A stretch of 64,000 bases of DNA from Clavelina lepadiformis (taxonomy: Eukaryota > Chordata > Ascidiacea > Aplousobranchia > Clavelinidae): assembly GCF_947623445.1 (NCBI RefSeq), contig NC_135242.1, forward strand, positions 19,220,001 to 19,284,000, in the 5' to 3' direction. The notes below the pieces were generated by a model that saw nothing but the letters and a program-made list of their open reading frames with translations, did no database searches and was not told the origin of the DNA. Position numbers and translations under genes: made by a program. Below, one piece after another: positions 45,200 to 56,814 of this stretch (the first letter of the stretch is position 1; each line of letters starts with the position of its first letter).

Positions 45200-46606
45200 A
45201 GTGCCAGCTGGAGCATATATTGCAAAATCACACAGTGGTATGTTAGCTTATTAAATGACTAAATATTAAAAACAAAAAAGTCATTATATATTAAAAAATT
45301 GTACAAGGTAAATGTTTATTGGTGTAAACTTATTTGTTTAGTAAAGCAAACTGCAAAGTTTGTGTGTGTACATAACCTTCCAATGTTGAACACAAACTTG
45401 CAGGGCGCACATGTTCAAACTTTGGATTGAGTACATAAGTGTATAGTGATAACCAAATGACACCCCAGTTGAATGCATCATGTGGTTGCTCACTTGTGCA
45501 CTAGACCTCACACTTTTAATATATACTAAGATCAGAACCATACTCTGACATAATGTAATGAAAAACCCATTTCTACATTTTCAGCTATAACTATCATTTC
45601 CACCGATTAAGAGACCACACTACAATATTTTGGGTTCATATTCTGCAAGATATCTATGCTGGTAAGTTCTATCAACGGTGAGATTTATAAAATACTGCAG
45701 TGGGTTACAGGAATGCATCCTCACTAGTGGAGATTATTATTGCAAAGTTGTACAATACAAAAGAGTATAGGTCTAGAGCAGATAAACAGCACAGAATTGC
45801 AAGTGCCTGACTGGAAAATAGGGACGTTTTCGACAAGAACTCGTGCATGCAAGGATACAAATCTTGGCGTAATGCCAGTAATGGCGTCCATCTAAGCCTC
45901 ATTTGTTTGACATAATTGTTGTAAATTGGCGTTCAAGCAAAGATTTATTTTTTGTTTATTTATTATAAATCAGTATCGGAATGAAAAAGTTTCCATTGCA
46001 CCTTGATGAACCTTGTGCGTGCAGATGCCACACTTTTCACTATGGTGCATGAGCAACATTTTTAGTGTATAACAGTTTGCAAATGTCACAGCAACTGGTT
46101 AAAATTCCAACGAAATAATGCAATATACAGTACTTGGTGGCTATATTACTTAAATTTAAACGAGAAAGTTTGGACTATAACTTCAGTTTTTAGGAGCTAG
46201 CCTATTATTATTAAAGATAGGGTCTTTCATTTCTCTCTGGAGAAAGTTCTGTTTAAAAAACGTAAAAGAGACCCAAAATTGTTTAAGTTAACCAACCAGA
46301 CCGAATCGGTAATCCAATGGCAGTAGGATAAAAAAAGCCAAAATTACTGTAAAATTTTAATTTAGGTGCAATCCAACATATAGACATAGGCTACCATTTT
46401 GCATGCACAATGAGGTGAGTGGGCGACTGTTTTTGCACACCAAAGATCTACTTACTGAATTAGACTTGTGGTGTATCCTATTATGCCTAGACTAGTGCTA
46501 GCATATCTCTATATATTACCATTGATATTAATCGTTCGCGACCATCAGCTTAGCGACCTGCGTCAGCACAATTTTTCGTCCTTCATAATTATGGCAAAAA
46601 TGAAAT
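45200..46606. other. RTF2 upstream region and dispersed repeat family B
   Basis: At about 45790-46010: GACGTTTTCGACAAGAACTC, GTGCATGCAAGGATACAAAT and a TTTATTTATTATAAATCAGT block match the family B copy at 34637. No gene recognised. Confidence 0.4.
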
Positions 46607-46856
46607 GGCTGCCACTAGGCTATTTCACCGGAACAAAATCGTGCGTCAAAAGCTATTTTTCAGTTTCTTGTTAAATTAACTGAAATGTTATATACCGGTA
46701 ACATAGTAACTTAACCCTACCTAAATTTACCTTGCAATCTATATCTAATAAAACTTTAAATCTACTTTTTGCATACCCTTTGTCCTAACCTATTCGCCTA
46801 TCTTTAACAACAGGCTGCGTGATTTGCATACGGACCGAACGGTGAAATAGTCTCTT
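46607..46856 (-). mobile_element. MITE family A, near-complete copy in reverse orientation
   Basis: Reading the minus strand: AGACTATTTCACCGTTCGG, TGCAGCCTGTT-like block, AAAGATAGGCGAATAGG, ATGCAAAAAGTAGATTTAAA, then ACAAGAAACTG, AATAGCTTTTGACGCACG and GAAATAGCCTAGTGGCAGCC. Same length (250 bp) and block order as 10661-10910. Confidence 0.6.
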
Positions 46857-47137
46857 CGAATGAATGAACTTGACAAATAAAATGATCACTAGGATAACTC
46901 CGAAAAACACTTTAGCCTAATTCTTTGAAACAATCTAATTCTTCACAACATAGCCTACAGGTTACATTCTTCTACGTTACAAAGACATCTTTCCATCCAC
47001 CCTACAACACAATACAACTACAGGCCTACAAGATGCAACGACTACTGATCGATAGCACAACACAAAAGATATACGTCATTATGACCAAAAACTTATAGTG
47101 TAGAAATCTAACAACAGGTTTTTCTTTTAAGATATAC

Positions 47138-47405
47138 CAGCGTTTCTCAAGCTTTTTTAGACACGAAACACCAAGAAACAAGGACTTATTTAAGGTGTGG
47201 TTGAGGAAGGGGTTCAACCCGCAACAAATTTGTGAATACGGCCTTGTCATGAAATACAGATGAACTTCAATTTCGCACATTCCTATCAAGTAATAAAATT
47301 ACTTAACGAATGCATGCAAAAGCACAAAAGGTAAAATGGACTATCACTATAGAAATGATTTGTTTGGCGAAACACTTTGAAGAAGCCATAGTTTGAAATC
47401 CGCTG
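47138..47405. mobile_element. hAT-type MITE, 268 bp, perfect target duplication
   Basis: Ends CAGCGTTTCTCAAGC and (inverted) CAGCGGATTTCAAAC are flanked by identical AGATATAC at 47130-47137 and 47406-47413. No coding capacity. A GGGGTTCAACCC inside resembles a tRNA B box but no tRNA fold was found around it. Confidence 0.75.
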
Positions 47406-47893
47406 AGATATACCATACATAAGTTATATAATTCTATTTTATTGTTTGTTTTTCGCCATTAACTGTGCGGAGCAAAAGTTACGATGTGAATCGTTGTAAT
47501 TATAGCGCAACAAAACACATGCTAACCAAAAATTAACGAGCAGAAAAAAATGGCTATGCCCAAAGGCTTAAAACAAAATAAATATACGAAGTGATATAAC
47601 TGTATATGTGTTGTCGTGTATGCGTGTGAAATTGTGTCAATGTATGCCACAGCTGTCGGTTGGTCGGCTGCTTAATGCTAAGAGTTTATCTATGTAAGTG
47701 TTATATAGTTTACAGTCACGTCTTACGCAACTAATCATACTTTATTTTAGGACTAGCAATTCTGTTTTAATAAAGCCTTAGTTACTTTTGGTTTTATATC
47801 AGAGTTCTAAGTAATGACACTAATGTTTACGGGAATTTCCCTTTGTCAATAAACAAATCGACAACAAACACAACTTGCCAAAGCACTGGCAGT

Positions 47894-48955
47894 CAAGGCT
47901 GCCACTCGTAGGGATTTTACCCTACGGTAGGGTTTTTTGGGCCCTTGTAGGGTGTAGGGTGACCCTACGGGTTTTTCACCTTTATTCATAGATTTCCTTT
48001 TGTTTAAAGTAAAATAAAAATAAATTCAAATAATAAATTTACTGAATAATGACAAAAACATAGTCTAAGCCAGGGGTGGCCAAACTGCGGCTCTCGAGCC
48101 GAATGCCGCTCTTTAATGAATTAGCATTGTTGAATTAGACATGCATTTTCCCGGTCTAGACGAGTTGTTTGATCAGATTATGAAACAATGCGTTCTATCT
48201 CATGTAGTAACAATGGACTCATTGTTGTAACAATGGACACTTTACTTAAGTAAATTGTCAGACTGAAGCTGTACGTCAGGGCTGACCTAGTTTTAAGTCT
48301 TGGCTATGGTTATACTAATAGTTGTAAATTGCAAAAAGAGTTGGAGAAGCCCAGCAGGTGGAGACTGGAGAGTGAGACAGCAGATGAGCAGAATCAGCAG
48401 ATTGAACAGACAGGATTACAGGAATCAAGTGATCTTGTTTTGATCTAGTCAAGTGATCTTGAATACGATACTTTTATCATTAAATTACAATAATTCTGGT
48501 TGTTGACAAGTTGACAACGGTAATGCCCAAAGAGGTGAGATCCAAAAATTCTAGGTTTCGATCGCAAAGCTACAGAAAAGAATGGGAAAAGGAAAACTGG
48601 GCACAAGGATGGTTAAAAGTTTCGTCTCAGGGAGCATCAAAAGCATTTTGTCAATTTTGTGACAAGAACATTCTTGCTGGGAAATCAGAACTAATGAGGC
48701 ATGCAAAAACTGCTCAACATTGTCAAAATGCTGCACAAGTTCTTGGAAGCACATCGATGGAGCAATATGTCACAAGTAGTCAAGGCTGCATCAAAGCTGA
48801 ATTAAATACTGTGGCCTTAATTGCAACTAAAGTAGTTATAAAGTGCCATAAAACTGCCAAAATTTCTTTTTTTTTTGTTCAAACTGCGTAGGGAGATGTA
48901 GGGTTTTTTTAGGTGTGCTGGTAGGGTTAATTTCTTTTTTTGAGTGGCAACACTG
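47894..48955 (+). mobile_element. hAT DNA transposon remnant with BED-finger transposase N-terminus
   Basis: Imperfect inverted ends CAAGGCTGCCACTC and CAGTGTTGCCACTC are flanked by identical 8-bp CTGGCAGT (47886-47893, 48956-48963). Subterminal TAGGGT repeats occur at both ends. Plus-strand 48511-48891 encodes a short protein with FCQFCDKNILAGKSELMRH, a BED-type zinc finger like those at the N-terminus of hAT transposases, and then leaves the family. The catalytic domain is missing, so it is an internally deleted derivative. A foreign hAT terminus (CAGGGGTGGCCAAACTGCGG) lies inside at 48071. Confidence 0.8.
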
Positions 48956-49996
48956 CTGGCAGTTCCCAAGCGACCAGCTATGCGCGGCAAGAAGTTGCCT
49001 GGGGAGCTTCAATTTGAAAGCTGGTTTTCAATTGTATTTTTTTGTGAAAAAAGGCAAATGACTGGCAAGTTTTAGTGAAATAAATTTTCACTATAATTTT
49101 ACTGTTTTTTTCTGTCAATTCTTTTGTGCATAGAATTTGCCTTGCGCTTAGCCTGATAGACGATAGTGATAGGCCTACTAAATAGTCTACTACTGCAACC
49201 CCGACTAGAAAGTGACACGGCAGTTGTCGAACAGAAATCGTGCCTGTAAAGACGCAATTTTTGGCGTGATTCTCTTCTCAGGCACATCATACAAATTTTC
49301 CTGTTGGGATACGGGTGTGGCGTGTAGACACTGGACAGGATTAAAATGAACGGCTGATAAATCAGGCTCACATTGCAAACTTTTTGGTGTGATTAGAGTG
49401 TTTATATATATCATAAAGGTTTATTGAATGGCTTGCCTTTTATTAGACAAAAGCGTCTGTTTATGACAGTGTGCAAATAATGTCAATTATGTAATTTAAA
49501 GTTTTTCTTAAAACATTGGTTGCAAAGAAAAGCTGGAACCTGGTAAAAAGGTAAGGCGAGCAAAAAAATACCAGCCTAGTTGGCTTAATTTGCCAAGACT
49601 ACTAAATTTGTAAATTGATCAGATTTATTAAACTATTTTTTAAGTTTTAACACCCAATAGTTATCATTTCACTGCTACACTATTCTAAGACTGACTGAAA
49701 GCTGCTGTGTTTACTACAATTGAAGTTATTAAATTATTTGATAAAAGTATTTCATAGAAGTCTATACCAAGCGGTACGGTAGTATTACAATGTTCATTTA
49801 AGACAATAAAGGAGATGTTATATACGTATTAAAAACTTAGCAGTCTGGTACCAGCCTATTAGCTAAAGAATTATCCTCGTATGATTATGAACAAATAAAG
49901 TCATTTTGAGTTGATAATAATTAAACAAATGCTTATGTGATTTCCTAAGTATTGTAAAATTACTGAATAGTATTATTTCCATTTTATTTATTACAG
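48956..49996. other. intergenic, family B repeat and upstream region of the C12orf56-like gene
   Basis: At about 49205-49290: GGCAGTTGTCGAACAGAAATC, GTGCCTGTAAAGACGCAATT and TTTGGCGTGATT match family B. The region ends in TTTATTTATTACAG (AG at 49995-49996), 14 bases before the next gene's ATG. Confidence 0.4.
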
Positions 49997-50010
49997 ACTA
50001 AATGTTATGA

Positions 50011-53000
50011 ATGGCCGTCAAACATGTCAAATTTGACAGTTTCCTAAAAAGAACATTGGATGCAAAGGTGAGATTTTCTCATTCTGTCTCGTCCTTGTTC
50101 AAAAGGATTTAGAGTGCAAATTATTTTTTACAAATTCAGTATTTTCTGTTAATTTAAATGCTTTAACTGTCTTTTAAGCTGGAATTTTGGCTCCTTCCAA
50201 ATTTCTCATAGCGAATCTTTACTAATGTAGGTTTACGAGCAAGTGAAAATATGTGATCCATGCATTGTACTTTCCAAATCAGAAAAACATTCCTTTCGAT
50301 TTGTATTTTTAACTGATGAAGCTTTATGCATAACTGAAAATCCACCAAAGTCAATTCTCTATTCTATTTCATTGAAAGATGTCCGAGAAGTTGAAATGGT
50401 AAATTTTAAAAAGCTGTTATATGAACGGATTCCAAACTATTAGAGATGTATCTTATTTGTTTGAAATTTATTTTGGTAAGTATGCCAAAATGCAAGTAGC
50501 ACTTGAAGTATTTGATTAATTTCTCTTGTTATAATTATTAGGTCCATGACTCAGCAACCTTCTTGCAAAAGGAACTACGAGCAATAGCACTACACATTGT
50601 TATAAGACATGTATCAACCAATTCAAGTAGTATAAACAGTTTGTACAATACAAGGCCCATTGGAAATAGCAAGCATTCGAGCATTTTAAAAACCATGGTT
50701 GGTTCCCTGTTAAGCAATCCATCCTCCAATACATCCGGGCAAAATTCCCTTCAAAAGTCGAGTATTGTTTCTGGCTCACTGAGTGAGCTCAACGTGAATA
50801 GCCATAACAATACAAACAGCCAGTTTACTGATGACACTACATCGTTTTCTCTGAAAAATAAAACCTTGTCTTTGGAAAGTTTTGAAGATGGCTTGTCTTT
50901 ATCAGGTATGTATTTATATTCAAGCAAACATGGGAAACGGTATCTTACTTACAGTTGAAACTAGTGTAAGTAAGTAATAAACTATGTCAACATGAATAAC
51001 TTATATGCTAGCTCTTCTTTCATCTACACATTTTCAAGAGTCTTGCAAGTATGAACCTGTGGGTACTTTGTTTATTATGATTACATCAATGTATTGTCAT
51101 TACTACTATCCAGTAATACAAATACACTCCATAATGGACATAGTGCATGAAAATGCTACATGGTACAATGACTATTTTTGAAGAACCAGTTATTATGACT
51201 TAATTTGCATCCGACAAAATCTAAGAAATCTATTAACGCATAGCTGTGTGTTATATGTAGGTTCAAGTGCAACATTGTCAGATTACCCGGCCTCGTCCCC
51301 ACGGGATATTTTCAACTGGAAGCAGTGTGACCCATTTCAAGTTGAAGTTTTGGATTCCGCAAAAGACCCCCGCAGTTCTATGGGCAGTGAAAGCTCTGTT
51401 GAGGAGTTTCACCTCTATATTTTGAACCAAACTTCAAATTTTTTTATGATGTTGAAAGCTGTATGGCGATATCACTTGCTTGTGAGTGTTTGCTTTCACA
51501 TTTTTCTTATAAGCATTGAAACAAAAATAATAGAATGCAATGTCTTAAATCTAGTATGTTTCCTTTTAGAAATCTACTACAAATTTTAATTGTCTTGAGA
51601 ACGCCAGCAATAAGCCGATTAGCAATAAAGTCACAGCTGCACTGTTTGGTGGACTCAAAGAAGATATTGTTCATGCAGTTCAGCAATCAGCCCCACTGGA
51701 ACATGTTTATAAGTTAGTCTAGCTTGTAATATTAGGTTTAAAGAAATACAGATATTTTTTAATAGCTTTGTGCTATCCTGTATGCTTATTGCTATAGAAT
51801 ATGCAATATTTTTGAAGGTATTTTCATGAATTGAAAAGTGTTGCTGAAGGTAATATGACCATAAAAAATGCTTTTTGGAAAGATGCCGAGTTGTTTGTGG
51901 CTTGTGGACATTTTCTTCATAGATATTCCACTACAGGAAGCTTTTTTCTTGAAGACAGAGCAGATGAAATCGAGTTAGTTTTTATTTGTAATATTGCATA
52001 TTCATCATATATTTTATTGCATTTATATATAGAGGTGGGCAGTCAGTACTTTGAAAGTATTGTTGGTAACAGTACCAGTACTTGGCAAAAAATGTACCGA
52101 CGGTACCGGTATTTGGTACTCTTTCCAAAAAGTAGTTTGGTACTTTGTCAGTAGTTGGTACCAGCACTTTTTGTGTAAAGGACACTGTTTCAAGTGCAAT
52201 GTTTGCCCCAGTTCAGGCCCAGCTACAGATTACTTTAAGTCAAAACATATGTAACCTCAGGTCTTGCAGCTTTGATAGACATTTGTAGACTAACGAAGAA
52301 CAGTGAATTGTAAAAGTTGGAATGTAAGTTTCATTAAATTGAATTGTTGAAAAACATACGTCTTAAAACCTTGAAATAGTCACTTGAAAAGTATCGAGTT
52401 CCGGGGCCGACTAAAATTTAAAAAATAAGTAATTCGGTACTTTTTTCCAAAAATACCGTCAGTATCGGTACTGGAAAAGTAAAGCGGTACTATCTATAGT
52501 ACCCTGGTGCTGCCCACATCTGTTTATGTATATGTTTATATGTCATTCTCATTTTCATGCAGTACTGGTATGTTGTGGTTGTTCATAATAACCAACAAGA
52601 ACTTTTTACCAGATGCATGGTTTTAGTGGCTGAAACACTATGCATGATGTTGCAACAAACTGAAGCAATAACACAATGTCATATGGTGCTACAAAAATGC
52701 AGGTAAAACTAGAATTTGCTCAAAGTTAAAAAGTCATAAACTACAAGTTGTACGCACATATTTAAACTGATATCTTTATTTAATTCAAACCCTAAAAGAT
52801 ATTCATTGAAAATTGCCCTGTTTGCTTGGTTTTGTTAATTTACATTTTCAATCATATTTCGTTCTGACTGTAGCAGCAGCTTTTATGGAAGCATGCTAAA
52901 AGCCTTGATAAGCTTTCCTGAACTAAGTGGATCATTAAAATTTGACGATAGCCTAAAGGTGCTTTCACACGATTATATGGTGGCAGCTTATGATGTTATA

Positions 53001-54200
53001 TACGAGTTTATTGTGGCTGCAGAACAGGTCTGTATTTGCAGTTGTCTGTGTTACCAATAGCAGAGAGACCCTGGTTTATAGTTTTAAGGGTTTGAGATAA
53101 TTTTAGTCTAACACCTACCCCTCTTTGCAAAAATGGTACCACTGAATAATGACTATACTTTGCTGTTGATAAGATATAAATAAACAATTCAGTTTATGAA
53201 TATTGTCAGGTTTCGTGGAACTGTTCAGAAATTGCCCAACTCACTTTCAGCACTCACACCCTATATTCTGTGCTAAACTCCCAACCAAATCTCGTAAGGT
53301 TTTGACGTTTTTAGGCCAAAATGTATTTCTAGTGTCGTTAAACAAAGCACAACAACTACCATCAATAAGTTTCAAGTGCAAGTTTTAACCAGTTTTTGTT
53401 TAAACTATTGCAAATTTAAAATTTTAAAACGTTTTGCTTTGTGTGATTGTATAAGGGTTGTACAAATAGATTAGGTTCATTTCGACCTATTTTGTACACA
53501 ACAGAATATGTTTATGGATCACATTATGAAAGAGTGTGTCAAGATGTGGGCATCTGGCCCCGATGATATGAATTCTTCTCAATTTAGCCCTAAGTCGGTT
53601 AATTCTTCTCATAATTCACCCCTGTCACCAAGTCAAGCTGTGGTAATATATAGAAATTTCACAGTTCTGCATCGCTGTCTTACTAAATGTGCCAGTGTCA
53701 AGTTACATGCAAGAGAAAAATTTAAAGAAGAATTCAAGTATGTTGTATTTATGTTTATTATATATTGATATTTTATTGGATTTATGTATTTATATCCCAA
53801 TAATACCAGGTTATCACTTACTATTTAGCATGACATTTTATGAATTTGATTCAAAAAATCTCGCACATTCGATTGCGATCTATTTTTGTCATTATTCGTT
53901 ATGATACATGTTAGTTATGAAAGCGTTGTCTGACTTCAAATCAATGTAGGTAGTTAATGTCAACTTCTGCTAATCCATTTATGTTTCAAAGTTCCATCAA
54001 AATTATGTGTTGAATTTAGATATTACATTCGACCAGAAAAACTTGAAATGAAACTTCCTAGTTTGTACCCTGTATCGGGTATTGCTCGAAATATTACGTC
54101 GTGCGTGGCGTGCATTGTGCTTGAAAGCAGCAATATTGGACATTCTGGCAGAAAATATGGCAGCCCTTCTAAGAGCCAAAATACAAAGAATATAAGTTGA
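50011..54200 (+). CDS. C12orf56-like protein, about 606 aa, ten exons
   Basis: A conserved animal protein of unknown function. Exons: 50011-50067, 50231-50398, 50542-50905, 51261-51481, 51570-51712, 51818-51977, 52563-52702, 52874-53027, 53505-53737, 54020-54200; phases join. The N-terminus resembles human C12orf56: FLKRTLDAKVYEQV, then CIVLS and ITENPPKSILYSISLKDV, perhaps a PH-like fold. A Ser/Asn-rich low-complexity stretch (about residues 110-190) precedes helical C-terminal sequence with WKDAELFVACGHFLHRYS and YYIRPEKLEMKLPSLYP. The donor of exon 6 (TTA|GTTTTT) is weak and was chosen because it alone keeps frame. Two tiny upstream ATG frames crowd the start. Poly(A) signal at 54293. Family assignment is from memory. 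Confidence 0.75.
52030..52522. mobile_element. hAT-type MITE in intron 6 of the C12orf56-like gene
   Basis: Ends TAGAGGTGGGCAG and (inverted) CAGATGTGGGCAG, flanked by TTTATATA (52022-52029) and TTTATGTA (52523-52530), 7 of 8 identical. Subterminal GGTACT/AGTACC motifs are repeated many times in both arms (for example GGTACCGGTATTTGGTACT). No coding capacity. Confidence 0.7.
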
Positions 54201-56814
54201 CAAGGGGTATTTTTACAGTGAATGTGGGAAATTTCTACTAAAGTGTTAATTAAGGTATAAATATGTTAATTTGTTCATATTTTGTGGATTTTAATAAACA
54301 ATTCGCTTGCCTTCTGCCATTTCTTTTTTATGCAGTAGTGTATACTGAAACATGTTCAATCTAAGCTTTGATTTTCGTAATATTGTTTCGCGATAATTTG
54401 TTTGTTGTTTGCAATATGCATTTTTATTTTGTACATTGTTTTCTCATTTCTATTTTTTTAATTGGTTAGGAAGCCTTCTTTTGCATTATTTTCTTGAAGC
54501 TAAATTTACTAAAAATTCTTCAGTGACTTGTTATGGCAACAGTGCAACCGTTACACTGAGATTGTTTGCTGTGCTTGGTTATTCAAACTCAAGAGGTATA
54601 AAAACAAATAGAGATGTTCGATTTTCTTTCAAACAAAATTGATTCAAAAACCTCGTTGTTCTCTCTTCATTGTTGTTAGTTCTGTTTATACAAGGACAAC
54701 AACACTTGATCTTTAGAATAGAAACGGAGATGTAGCCAAACCACATATTATAAAAGGGGTTTAAAATTTGTTTGCACAGTTAACAAATATTTATGCCCTT
54801 TGCTAAATATTAAAAAAGCCAATGTACATTACAGAAGGTACGTTGTTATAGTTTAAGACTTCCTACCCTTCTTTGTCCCGCTACTTGTATGTTCAATGTG
54901 GTGTCACCCTCACATGTTTGGTTCAAAATGACTTGGTGAAAAGATTGTTTTGTTTTATCGCGACAACAACTTGCCATTAGATGCTCTTGTCATTGTTTCT
55001 TCTGTATTAAGCGTTGTGAGAAAGATATTTTGAATTGTGGCACTTGTATTGACATTTTGACAGTGTGGGTGTTTTTCAAAGCACATCGTCCACATATTAC
55101 TTGTTTTATTTCTGCTTTTATTTTTTGATTTATGCTATTCCCTAAGTTCCATTTCCTTAGTGGCTTAGTCCAATCATATAACAAACGGTTATGATTGATT
55201 TTTCTAAAGCGTTTAAATTCACTTTAGATGCCACTGTATGTAATATTAATCCAAATATGCACTTAATCTCCACATTCCATTGTCTTCAAATAGTCACTTT
55301 CGCTACTTGCAGCATGTTGTTGTTCATACTCTTCAGTAATATTTTGCACTGTATTCCACTAACATACCACTTAATGTTTTAAGGTCAAATTTATTTGTAC
55401 GCTGGTTGCTTTTGCCGAGTACGGAAACATGTCTAGGTTTTCAGTTTTAATTAATACTTAAAACGTGCATTGTACTTCGTCCGACGATGTTGCCTTCACT
55501 ACGCTACGTGTAATCTCTGCAAAATTCTTCGTTGCGCCTCTGATATATTGCTTATAGGTTGTGTGCGTATAATTTTACATTGTATCCAGTGCTAGGTATT
55601 TTGGCAATTATCCAGGTTTTTGTAAGTTGTTAGCTTGTATCTCAGGCAATTGTTAATAATAACCATTGTTCATGAAGCATCGACAAATATTTCATGTAAA
55701 TATTAAATGCTTTCGTTAGTTGTTCACCTTATAATGTTATAGATTCATAATAAAATTTCTCGTTTATCCAAAACTGTTTGGATCAGGAACTATTATGCAC
55801 AGTGCTATGAAAGGATTTTTTAGATTTTAGAGTATAACATATTGCAATTATTTGCAAAAATATTCCAAAATAATAAAGACAATTATTACGTCACTACCAG
55901 ATTTGGTCTGGTAAGTTGTCAAAAGTTCATTCTGTGAACAACTATTTTCAGCATCCTACCTCACCTAGTAACTACAGCCTCCTCCTATTGCTTGGGAAAT
56001 GGGAATGACAAACACTTTCTGGCTTTATTTTTAATGTGCAAAAAGATTATTTACTAAAATCTTAACACATTGTGCACGCGGTTTGCCGATTAAAGCTGAT
56101 ATAATTTTAATGGCGACATGAATGAAAGATTACCGGACAAGTTAGGCAATTAGAAATAGGTCAAAAAACCCAATGGATAAAATAAATTGGATGAAAACGC
56201 GTTGAGGCGGCATCATGTAACTTATAACACGAAACACAAACAAGCGCGAAGTTGCAAGACCAAGAGTTTTTGAAACAATCGCGGTTTGCAAGAACAATTT
56301 AGAAGAAAAAAGAAACAGAAGGCATAAAAGCAGCTGATGTATGATTTACTGTGAAATGGACTGAACGGATAACGGCGGCAGGAAAATTTTTTAAAATAAA
56401 AGTGGACATGAAAGCTAGTGCAGTTTGTTGGTCGTAAAATTTCCTTCCCATGCACTTTTGTCGTAATTCCGAAGATAGCATCAGCGGCACAATACATCGC
56501 AACCATAATGGCCAAAAAACATTTATTTATTGATTTGAACAACTTAGGAAAGTAAAAGCTACGGAGTTGGAACTCTTTCGCTTTGTTTAATTAAGGATAT
56601 TAGTAAATGAATTATATGTTTGAACGACACATTGGGCACAGGTATTGCGGTTAAGGTAAAAATGAAACAAAAAAGTCTTGCTTTTTTCGAATCGATAATG
56701 GTCTCTCTTGCTTAACTTCTTTCATTGATGGCAACCCAGGTGATAAACGTGGCCAGATTACAAGTGACCAGCAACTTTCCTCTTCGTTTAAAGTTTCCTT
56801 GTCATACAAGCAAT
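54201..56814. other. convergent spacer between C12orf56-like gene and the K2P channel
   Basis: After the AATAAA at 54293 only short open frames without recognisable motifs are seen. Overlapping minus-strand frames at 56222-56542 look random in composition. Confidence 0.4.

Noticed and set aside
47205-47225. GGGGTTCAACCC, a tRNA B-box look-alike
   Set aside because: No A box or cloverleaf around it; it lies inside a hAT MITE with defined ends.
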